From: an uncultured Clostridia bacterium
Lineage (GTDB): Bacteria > Bacillota > Clostridia > Oscillospirales > Ruminococcaceae
Direction: 5' to 3'
DNA: 6,708 nucleotides
Assembly: GCA_946183095.1 (NCBI GenBank)
Contig: CAMHBE010000107.1
Coordinates: 1-6,708, forward strand
Shown here: positions 1 through 5,905 of the stretch, piece by piece
Position numbering within the stretch: position 1 is the stretch's first letter
Layout: each line of letters starts with the position of its first letter
The notes under the pieces: generated by a model
Database searches by the model: none
What the model was told of the DNA's origin: nothing
Seen by the model: only the letters and a program-made list of their open reading frames with translations
Translations under genes and position numbers: made by a program

Positions 1-2196
1 GAAGGCGGCATACGCAACCCCACACAGGAAAACCTCGCTTACTATAACGAGATGCTCGGCAGCGGATACCGCAAGGATCCCGCATTTATCGGCGCAGCAC
101 TCGGCAAGTGGCTGCCGCGGCTCACTCCCGCGCAGAAAAAGACTGTCACCGACGCGCTGTACGAGTCGCTCTGCGCTCTCGAAGCCGAGGGCAAGAACGA
201 GAATATGCAGAAAAGCGCTTATGTCAAGTTCATGTGCTGGCTGTACTACCGCTTCGAGCAGCTCGTCCGTTCTATCGGCAGCACGGACCGCCCGAAGATA
301 CTCTACGAGGGTACGATATCGCGGTATGAACTGGTGCTGGTAACAGCCCTCTGCGGGTGCGGATGCGATGCCGTGCTGCTGCAATATGAGGGCGACGGCG
401 GCTATCTGAAGACAGACCCCGCGTCGAAATATTCCGACAAATACGAAGAACCGGGAATGGCGGCTTTCCCGCAGAACTTCTCGATAGCCGCCATACGCGA
501 AGAGGAGAAGCAGGCGGCGAGGATGCAACGCCGGCAGCCGGCAAACAACACCGTTACAGTCACGCAGCGTCCCGTGCAGCCTTCCGCTCCCGCAAGGGTG
601 AGCAGTCCCGTTCCCGCGGCAGTCCCCGCCGTCCGCACTCCGGCACTTGTGCGCTCGACAAACAAGTGGTCGTCCGACGCACCGCTGGTGAATATTGCCA
701 AAAACATTTCCGAACGAAACTGCCCCGACGGCGAGTTCCGCAACTGCTTCTACCTTATTAAAGGCACCGACGACAAGGCGGGTTACACAAAGCGCCTGTT
801 CGACCTGTACACGATAGTTACCGGCGAAAAACGCGGTGTGCATATCGTGAACGGACATATAACGCTCCCCGATACGGCGGAGATAGGCGCGGTGCAGCGC
901 GGGAACTACCGAAATGCCGACGAGCTGATACACGGGCTTTCCCGCAACCTGAACTTCACCTCCGACCCAAGGCTCGCACAGGTCATATCGCAGGCGTTTG
1001 CCGACACGATGCGCGCGACGGCTTACGAAGAAACGCGGCTCGGCAAGCTCACGGAACTCGGCGTGTACATGATATGCTGGATAAAGCGCATTTACGGGGA
1101 ACTTCTCAAAAACTACAAAAACGGTACCATGGGCTTGTTCATCATGCTCGGCAGAGAGATAACAAAGCAGGAAACGGTATTCTTAAGTTTTCTCGGAGCC
1201 TGCCCTGTTGACGTGCTGATATTCCAGCCCGATCTCGGCGGAGATATACACATCCCGGACGATGAACTCAGCGTGGTGGTGTGCGACGAGAGCGTGAACA
1301 TCGCGGAATACCCCACCGACGCGAGCAGCGTGCGCATCGGTACGGCGGCTTACCACGCCGAGCGTGAGCTCGATACCATGATGTACGGAAGCGGCGGTAT
1401 GTACCGCAATATGCAGTACGGCAAGGCAAAAGCCGTAATACTCGATACCATGTTCGAGGAGATAGAGATACTGTGGGATCAGGAACCGCAGTACCGTTCG
1501 GGCTTCTCGACCGGCGCGGACACCGTGATACTGCCTACGATATTCGCGAAAGTCTCCGGCGTGAAGAACGGGGATGTCAACGAATACTGGAAGCTGATAA
1601 AACGGCTCATGACTCCCGAAACTTTCACGATACAGCAAGCGCCTTTCATCCCCGAAAACCAGCGCTGCGAACTGCTGACATACGCCACCGCTTTCCTGCG
1701 GAACAGAAAGCTGCAGCGTGACGTGATAAAGTCTCACGAGAGTTACAGATACGGCTTTCTGCGCGGGGAGATACAGGATCACATACTCGACAAGATACAG
1801 CTGCTGCTCGACAGCGGCATGATAAAAGACACTTTCGCGAACGGCAGGGAATACCTGATAACCGCGATGTGTCTCGACCTCGACAAGACTTTCGTGCGGA
1901 TGATACAGAGCTTCGACTTCACGAAGAAGAATCCGAAGATACTTTACATCAATACGAAAGAAACGGCGATATCGCTCGGCGACACCATCGTTCTGAGCCT
2001 GCTGAGCCTTATCGGATTCGACATAGTTTTCTTTGTACCTACGGGGTATATGAGCGTCGAGAAGTATTTCTCGAACGTGCCGTTCGCCGAACATCAGGTG
2101 GGCGACTACCTCTACGACCTTACGGTACCGGATATGAACAAAATAAAAGGAACTGCCGGGAAGTCATTCTTCGGCGGACTTTTCGGAAAAAAATGA
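1..2196 (+). CDS. YceG-like protein of Ter/TelA operons, 5'-truncated by the window edge
   Basis: The frame is open from base 1 to a TGA at 2194-2196 (731 visible residues), so the ATG at 52 is probably internal and the true start lies to the left. The C-terminal ~500 residues resemble Bacillus YceG-type proteins (not E. coli YceG/MltG), which accompany TelA and TerD; their biochemical role is unknown. Three related alpha/beta-looking units are visible. Unit A has PKILY at residues 98-102 and GCDAVLLQ near 121-128; unit B has GLFIMLG near 378 and VDVLIFQ near 403; unit C has PKILY at 645-649 and FDIVFFVPTGY near 673. A Pro/Ala-rich linker (about residues 179-224) separates A from the rest. 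There is no membrane segment. The tail ends FFGGLFGKK. Bacillus YceG is roughly 540 residues, so this protein is clearly longer. The family call is from memory of sequence patterns; the repeats are seen directly. Confidence 0.72.
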   Translation, partial: EGGIRNPTQENLAYYNEMLGSGYRKDPAFIGAALGKWLPRLTPAQKKTVTDALYESLCALEAEGKNENMQKSAYVKFMCWLYYRFEQLVRSIGSTDRPKILYEGTISRYELVLVTALCGCGCDAVLLQYEGDGGYLKTDPASKYSDKYEEPGMAAFPQNFSIAAIREEEKQAARMQRRQPANNTVTVTQRPVQPSAPARVSSPVPAAVPAVRTPALVRSTNKWSSDAPLVNIAKNISERNCPDGEFRNCFYLIKGTDDKAGYTKRLFDLYTIVTGEKRGVHIVNGHITLPDTAEIGAVQRGNYRNADELIHGLSRNLNFTSDPRLAQVISQAFADTMRATAYEETRLGKLTELGVYMICWIKRIYGELLKNYKNGTMGLFIMLGREITKQETVFLSFLGACPVDVLIFQPDLGGDIHIPDDELSVVVCDESVNIAEYPTDASSVRIGTAAYHAERELDTMMYGSGGMYRNMQYGKAKAVILDTMFEEIEILWDQEPQYRSGFSTGADTVILPTIFAKVSGVKNGDVNEYWKLIKRLMTPETFTIQQAPFIPENQRCELLTYATAFLRNRKLQRDVIKSHESYRYGFLRGEIQDHILDKIQLLLDSGMIKDTFANGREYLITAMCLDLDKTFVRMIQSFDFTKKNPKILYINTKETAISLGDTIVLSLLSLIGFDIVFFVPTGYMSVEKYFSNVPFAEHQVGDYLYDLTVPDMNKIKGTAGKSFFGGLFGKK

Positions 2197-2213
2197 TACG
2201 GAGGTATTGAACA

Positions 2214-3401
2214 ATGGGACTTGATTTCAGCAAGGTCGCTAAGCCGCAGCCGGAAGTGGTGGATGCCGCACCCGCGCAGGTGATCGACGCGCCGCCGGCT
2301 GCTTCGCCGGTCATCGAGGTGAAGGATGAGGTGGCGCAGTACGATATCGTCGCGGACAGACAGCAGATGAACCGCGAGCTCGTCGGCTCAAAGGAGGTCG
2401 ATGCACTCGTCAGCACCATCGAAGTGGACAACATGGAAACGATAGTTTCCTTCGGCGCGGAGGTCGCGGACGAGATATCAAAGGTGTCGGATGTCGTACT
2501 GCGCAGTGTGAACACCGCACAGCTGAACGATACCAGCACCATGCTCAAAACGCTTTCCAACATAATGAACAAGTTCGACATAAACGAGATAAAGGAAGAA
2601 CCCAAGGGTCTCGGTAAGATCTTCAACAAGGCGAAGAACCAGCTCGAAAAAATAATCGCAAAGTATCATACTATGGGCGATGAAGTGGATAAAATATATG
2701 TGGAGCTGAAAAAGTACGAGACGGAGATAAAGACCTCCAACCGCAACCTCGACCAGATGTTCGACGCAAACGTGAACTATTACCACGAACTCGTCAAGTA
2801 CATCCTCGCAGGTGAACAGGGCTGTCAGGAGATACAGAAGTACCTCGACCAGCGCAAGGCGGATATGGAAGCCTCGGGCGATATGTCCATACAGTTCGAG
2901 ATACAGAGCCTCGAACAGTCGCTGATGCTGCTCGAACAGCGCACACAGGATCTGCGCTGCGCGGAGAGCGTCGCTATCCAGTCCATACCGATGATAAAGA
3001 CAATGGAGTTCAGCAACATGAACATCGTCAGAAAGATAAACTCCGCGTTTATCGTTACTCTGCCGGTATTCAAGCAGGCTCTCGCTCAGGCTATCATGCT
3101 CAAGCAGCAGAAGGTCATGGCGGAGGGAATGGCGGCTCTCGACGAAAAGACTAACGAGATGCTCATAAAGAATGCGCAGAACACCGTAAATCAGGCAAAG
3201 ATGACCGCTAAGCTCGCGGCGGGCAGCTCGATCAAGGCAGAAACTCTCGAAACCACATGGCGCACGATCATGAACGGTATCGAAGAGACACGCCAGGTGC
3301 AGGAAGACGCAAGAAAGAAGCGCGGCGAAGATCAGGTCAAGCTCCAGCAGATCAAGGACGAGTTCAACAAGTCCTATCATATGCCGGCTAAAAAGAACTA
3401 A
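2214..3401 (+). CDS. telA: TelA/KlaA family toxic anion (tellurite) resistance protein
   Basis: A 395-residue protein, the usual length for TelA. It is almost wholly helical, with likely coiled-coil stretches, no signal peptide and no membrane segment, so it should be cytoplasmic or peripherally attached. Residues 1-40 are a Pro/Ala-rich, probably disordered leader. Residues 50-240 are long charged helices. The most recognisable family stretch is about 251-300, beginning ESVAIQSIPMIKTME and continuing through the NIVRKINSAFIVTLPVFKQ region; the end is a Lys/Glu-rich helix. TelA proteins are linked to resistance to tellurite and other stress agents, but the mechanism is not settled. The ATG at 2214 is set by GGAGGT at 2200-2205, 8 nt upstream, and lies 17 nt after the YceG-like stop, so the two are very likely cotranscribed (yceG-yceH pairing as in Bacillus). 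The family call is firm; the substrate is unknown. Confidence 0.9.
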   Translation: MGLDFSKVAKPQPEVVDAAPAQVIDAPPAASPVIEVKDEVAQYDIVADRQQMNRELVGSKEVDALVSTIEVDNMETIVSFGAEVADEISKVSDVVLRSVNTAQLNDTSTMLKTLSNIMNKFDINEIKEEPKGLGKIFNKAKNQLEKIIAKYHTMGDEVDKIYVELKKYETEIKTSNRNLDQMFDANVNYYHELVKYILAGEQGCQEIQKYLDQRKADMEASGDMSIQFEIQSLEQSLMLLEQRTQDLRCAESVAIQSIPMIKTMEFSNMNIVRKINSAFIVTLPVFKQALAQAIMLKQQKVMAEGMAALDEKTNEMLIKNAQNTVNQAKMTAKLAAGSSIKAETLETTWRTIMNGIEETRQVQEDARKKRGEDQVKLQQIKDEFNKSYHMPAKKN

Positions 3402-3405
3402 GGAT

Positions 3406-3485
3406 GTGCAGCGGCGCGTTCGCGCTGTCCTTCCGGACGGGACCAGAGCTGCGCGCTCTGGACTTGCGGCAGCCTGACGCTGCAC
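3406..3485. repeat. 80-bp GC-rich structured element between telA and terD
   Basis: The element is bounded by a perfect 8-bp inverted repeat, GTGCAGCG (3406-3413) and CGCTGCAC (3478-3485). Inside are three further stem-loops: GCGC/GCGC at 3414-3425 with a GTTC loop, GTCC/GGAC at 3427-3438 with a TTCC loop, and CCAGAGC/GCTCTGG at 3443-3461. Together they could fold as a multibranched cruciform or RNA. By count the element is 57/80 G+C, whereas the 62 bases after it are about 24% G+C. It begins 4 nt after the telA stop. No T-run follows the closing stem, so it is not a standard intrinsic terminator. It may be an interspersed palindromic repeat (REP/MITE-like), an mRNA-stabilising or processing structure, or a small RNA. 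The fold is read by eye; whether it is repeated elsewhere in the genome cannot be seen here. Confidence 0.55.
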
Positions 3486-3504
3486 CGAAATACTATTTAT
3501 GAAC

Positions 3505-3513
3505 TGCTATAAA
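3505..3513 (+). promoter_or_regulatory. possible extended -10 promoter for the terD genes
   Basis: TGCTATAAA at 3505-3513 matches an extended -10 (TGnTATAAT) with one mismatch, in an AT-rich stretch directly after the structured element. The expected -35 position (about 3485-3490, CCGAAA) does not match TTGACA, so promoter activity would depend on the TGn extension. Transcription would start near 3520, leaving a leader of roughly 28 nt before the terD ATG. AT-rich DNA yields such matches by chance, so this is tentative. Confidence 0.3.
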
Positions 3514-3532
3514 TAATAAATTGCAGAAATAT

Positions 3533-3540
3533 AAGGAGGA
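3533..3540 (+). promoter_or_regulatory. ribosome binding site that sets the first terD start
   Basis: AAGGAGGA lies 7 nt before the ATG at 3548. It rules out the in-frame TTG at 3521, which lies upstream of this site, has no Shine-Dalgarno sequence of its own and would add nine residues not typical of TerD proteins. Confidence 0.85.
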
Positions 3541-3547
3541 CAAAAAA

Positions 3548-4129
3548 ATGCCTATCAATTTAAGCAAAGGACAGAAAGTAAGTCTCACAAAGGATAATCC
3601 CGGACTGTCAAATGTTATCGTAGGTCTCGGCTGGGATATCAACCAGTTCGACACGGGCGGAGAGTTCGACCTCGATGCGGCAGCTTTCCTGCTGACCGAT
3701 TCCGGCAAGGTAAGCTCGCAGGACGATTTCGTTTTCTACGGCAACCTTGAGCACGTTTCCCACAGCGTAAAGCACATGGGCGACAACAGAACAGGCGCGG
3801 GCGAAGGCGATGATGAACAGATACTCATTGCACTCGGACAGGTACCCGCAAACTTCACAAGGATCGCGTTCACCGCTACGATCTATGAAGCAGACCAGCG
3901 TCACCAGAACTTCGGACAGGTCAACAACGCGTATATCCGCATACTCAACGCAGATACCGGCGAGGAACTCATGCGCTATGACCTCGGCGAAGATTTTTCT
4001 ATCGAAACAGCTGTCGTATTCGGTGAAGTCTATAAGAACGGCGGCGAATGGAAGTTCAACGCTATCGGAAGCGGCTATCAGGGCGGACTTGCAGCTCTCT
4101 GCGCAAACTACGGCATCGATGCACAGTAA
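3548..4129 (+). CDS. terD: TerD family calcium-binding stress protein (first copy)
   Basis: A 193-residue protein of standard TerD length. It opens with [20 protein letters not shown] and VIVGLGWD (residues 23-30), the classic TerD start. The acidic residues expected to bind calcium are present: DLDAAAF at 41-47 and [15 protein letters not shown] at 78-92. The C-terminal half carries the usual YDLGEDF (144-150) and [13 protein letters not shown] (165-177) segments. TerD proteins are cytoplasmic beta-sandwich Ca2+ binders that act with TerC and TelA-type partners in tellurite, phage and other stress responses; their exact action is unresolved. The gene follows telA after a 146-nt gap with a structured element and a possible promoter, so its level may be set separately from telA. 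Its TAA is 14 nt before the second terD gene. The family is certain; TerD versus TerE or TerZ subtype is not. Confidence 0.93.
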   Translation: MPINLSKGQKVSLTKDNPGLSNVIVGLGWDINQFDTGGEFDLDAAAFLLTDSGKVSSQDDFVFYGNLEHVSHSVKHMGDNRTGAGEGDDEQILIALGQVPANFTRIAFTATIYEADQRHQNFGQVNNAYIRILNADTGEELMRYDLGEDFSIETAVVFGEVYKNGGEWKFNAIGSGYQGGLAALCANYGIDAQ

Positions 4130-4143
4130 GTGAGGGCAGAGAA

Positions 4144-4731
4144 ATGGCAGTAAGTCTAAAAAAAGGACAGAAAATAAGCCTGTCAAAGGACAACGCGGGT
4201 CTGAAAAAAGTCATCGTCGGTCTCGGCTGGGATGAAGTCAAGCAGAAGCGCGGACTGTTCGGCAAAAAGCCGCAGGATATCGACTGCGACGCATCGGCTC
4301 TCGTTCTCACGAACGGCAAGCTTGCCCACAGGAACGATATCGTATTCTTCGGCGGACTGCGGCACATCTCAGGCGCGGTCGTGCATCAGGGCGATAACCT
4401 CACCGGCGCGGGCGAGGGCGATGATGAGCAGATAGTCGTTGATCTCGCCGCGCTCCCGTCACAGTACGACCGTATTGTGTTCGTTGTCAATATTTATCAG
4501 GCGCAGCAGCGCGGACAGACATTCGACATGATACAGAACGCGTTCATCCGCATAGTTGACGCGTCCAACAGTACTGAGCTTGCAAGGTATGACCTTTCGG
4601 AGAACTACCCCGGTATGACGGCTATGATCTTCGGCGAGATATACCGCAAGGACGGCGAGTGGAAGTTCGGCGCTATCGGTCAGGGAACTACAGACGACAG
4701 CATAACAGCACTTGCGGCGAAATACGAATAA
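4144..4731 (+). CDS. terD: TerD family calcium-binding stress protein (second copy)
   Basis: A 195-residue TerD-family paralogue of the preceding gene; 21 of the first 30 residues are identical (both contain KGQK and VIVGLGWD). The calcium-site segments are DIDCDAS at 45-51 and [15 protein letters not shown] at 83-97, and the C-terminal YDLSENY and GEWKFGAIGQG stretches are kept. It differs from the first copy by a basic insertion, KQKRGLFGKK (33-42), immediately before the first acidic motif. The start is the ATG at 4144, preceded by GAGGG at 4132-4136; the in-frame ATG at 4048 would run far back into the first terD gene and gives a non-TerD leader. The 14-nt gap implies cotranscription with the first copy. 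Most likely the two arose by tandem duplication and have diverged, so they may form a heteromeric pair or bind different partners, which is inference. Confidence 0.93.
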   Translation: MAVSLKKGQKISLSKDNAGLKKVIVGLGWDEVKQKRGLFGKKPQDIDCDASALVLTNGKLAHRNDIVFFGGLRHISGAVVHQGDNLTGAGEGDDEQIVVDLAALPSQYDRIVFVVNIYQAQQRGQTFDMIQNAFIRIVDASNSTELARYDLSENYPGMTAMIFGEIYRKDGEWKFGAIGQGTTDDSITALAAKYE

Positions 4732-4738
4732 TCAACAA

Positions 4739-4764
4739 TGACCGTCGGTTTTTTCCGGCGGTCA
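4739..4764 (+). promoter_or_regulatory. 10-bp hairpin with a T6 loop before the PRTase gene
   Basis: TGACCGTCGG (4739-4748) pairs with CCGGCGGTCA (4755-4764) over 10 bp with one G-U wobble, closing on a TTTTTT loop. No T-run follows the stem on either strand, so it is not a canonical intrinsic terminator. The 3' arm includes GGCGG (4757-4761), the only plausible Shine-Dalgarno sequence for the GTG start at 4769. The hairpin could therefore lower translation of the next gene or act as a weak terminator or processing site between the TerD genes and the biosynthetic genes. The pairing is seen directly; the function is inferred. Confidence 0.5.
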
Positions 4765-4768
4765 ACGT

Positions 4769-5905
4769 GTGTCATACGCCTATAAACTTGCTTTACACAA
4801 CATGAAAAATTACATTGAAATAGCAAAACGAGAAAACAATACAAAGCGCGGATTTCTGATAGTGAACCGCGCACAGGCAAAACATATCCCTGCCGACCCG
4901 GATGTAACGCTCGGACTTTTCGGTGAGCTTTCCGCAAAAGTTCTTTCGGCATACCCTGACATCCCCCTTTCAAAGATACTCATTGTGGGATTTGCGGAGA
5001 CTGCCACCGCTATAAGTTCAAAGGTCGCCGCTGACATCGGGTGCCGCTGCATTCAGACTACCCGCGAGAATGTGCCGGACTGCACCTTCCTGTATTTCAG
5101 CGAAGAGCACAGCCATGCCACCGAACAGCGGCTCGTGCGTGACGGACTTTCCGATGCCCTGCAAAACACCGACCGTGTTCTCTTCATCGACGACGAGATA
5201 ACCACCGGCAAGACTATCCTGAATATCATCAATGTCATACGACGGGAATTTCCCTTTCCGCTGCATTTCTCGGCGGTATCACTGCTGAACGGCATGACCC
5301 CCGAACACACAATAATATACACCCAAAACGGCATAGACGTGCTGTACCTGCAAAAGCTCGACAGCACGGGATTTGAGCAGCGCGTGCGGGATATCCCCGC
5401 CGACGGGAACTGCGCCGCTCCGGACATATCCTCTCCCGCCGTACCTGTCATACCATTTGTGACGGGGCGGTTCCCGGACGCACGGAAACTGCATGACGGC
5501 GGGGAATACGGACGTATCTGCGCGAAACTGTGCGCGGACATCGCCGGCAGACTTTCATTTCCGGCGGGCGAAAGCGCTGTCGTTATCGGCACGGAGGAGT
5601 TCATGTTCCCGGCAATATCGCTTGCCGCGGAACTGAAAAAACGCGGCACAAACGCAGTTTCACACTCCACCACACGCAGTCCCATTGCTGTCAGCAGCTC
5701 GGAAAATTATCCTCTTCACACGCGGTATGAACTGCCGTCGTTCTACGAGCGGGAACGCCGAACATTTATCTACGATCTGAAAAAATACGACCGCGCGGTG
5801 ATACTCACCGACAGCGCGGATATTCCCGATGATGCCGTGAATGCGCTTGTGAACGCACTCGCTTCGGTCAATAACAAAAACATATATCTGGGGGTATCCG
5901 AATGA
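4769..5905 (+). CDS. phosphoribosyltransferase with C-terminal TRSP domain (Ter biosynthetic module)
   Basis: A 378-residue, two-domain protein. Residues about 20-210 form a type I phosphoribosyltransferase: RGFLIVNRAQAKHIPADP near 27-44, GFAETAT at 74-80, and the PRPP-binding loop VLFIDDEITTGKT at 137-149 with the paired acidic residues D141/D142. Residues about 230-375 form a TRSP domain, starting FVTGRFPDARKLH and including the name-giving T302-R303-S304-P305 and ERRTFIYD near 329-336. The expected chemistry is transfer between PRPP and a base or other acceptor, which fits the predicted nucleoside-like product; the acceptor is unknown. No membrane segment is seen. The start is a GTG at 4769 with only a weak GGCGG ahead; the next in-frame ATG (4802) lacks any ribosome site and would cut residues likely to be part of the domain. 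It lies 37 nt after terD and overlaps the ATP-grasp gene by 4 nt. Confidence 0.88.
   Translation: MSYAYKLALHNMKNYIEIAKRENNTKRGFLIVNRAQAKHIPADPDVTLGLFGELSAKVLSAYPDIPLSKILIVGFAETATAISSKVAADIGCRCIQTTRENVPDCTFLYFSEEHSHATEQRLVRDGLSDALQNTDRVLFIDDEITTGKTILNIINVIRREFPFPLHFSAVSLLNGMTPEHTIIYTQNGIDVLYLQKLDSTGFEQRVRDIPADGNCAAPDISSPAVPVIPFVTGRFPDARKLHDGGEYGRICAKLCADIAGRLSFPAGESAVVIGTEEFMFPAISLAAELKKRGTNAVSHSTTRSPIAVSSSENYPLHTRYELPSFYERERRTFIYDLKKYDRAVILTDSADIPDDAVNALVNALASVNNKNIYLGVSE

Noticed and set aside
52..54. ATG as start of the first gene
   Set aside because: The frame stays open to base 1 with protein-like sequence ahead of it, and no ribosome binding site precedes the ATG. The gene is cut by the window edge.
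1183..2094. Long minus-strand open frame (303 codons) inside the YceG-like gene
   Set aside because: It lies wholly opposite a well-supported gene, has low-complexity His/Val/Tyr-rich sequence typical of antisense reading of biased codons, and shows no recognisable family.
2478..3485. Long minus-strand open frame (335 codons) opposite telA
   Set aside because: It is a shadow of telA, rich in Leu/His/Val repeats produced by antisense of GAG/AAG/GAC codons, with no domain or sensible start context.
3406..3485. Rho-independent terminator after telA
   Set aside because: The stems are strong, but no T-run follows the closing stem on the plus strand; the next bases are CGAAATAC.
3504..3526. CTGC...GCAG inverted repeat as an operator
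   Set aside because: Only four bases per arm match and the interior does not continue the symmetry, so chance is a sufficient explanation.
3521..3547. TTG start adding nine residues to the first TerD
   Set aside because: The AAGGAGGA site at 3533-3540 points to the ATG at 3548, which begins with the classic TerD N-terminus.
3608..4186. Minus-strand open frame across both terD genes
   Set aside because: It spans the junction of two firmly identified TerD genes and has no family resemblance.
4792..4816. Promoter-like TTTACA followed by TACATT inside the PRTase gene start
   Set aside because: The spacing is only about 13 nt and the -10 is poor; it is likely chance in an AT-rich coding start.
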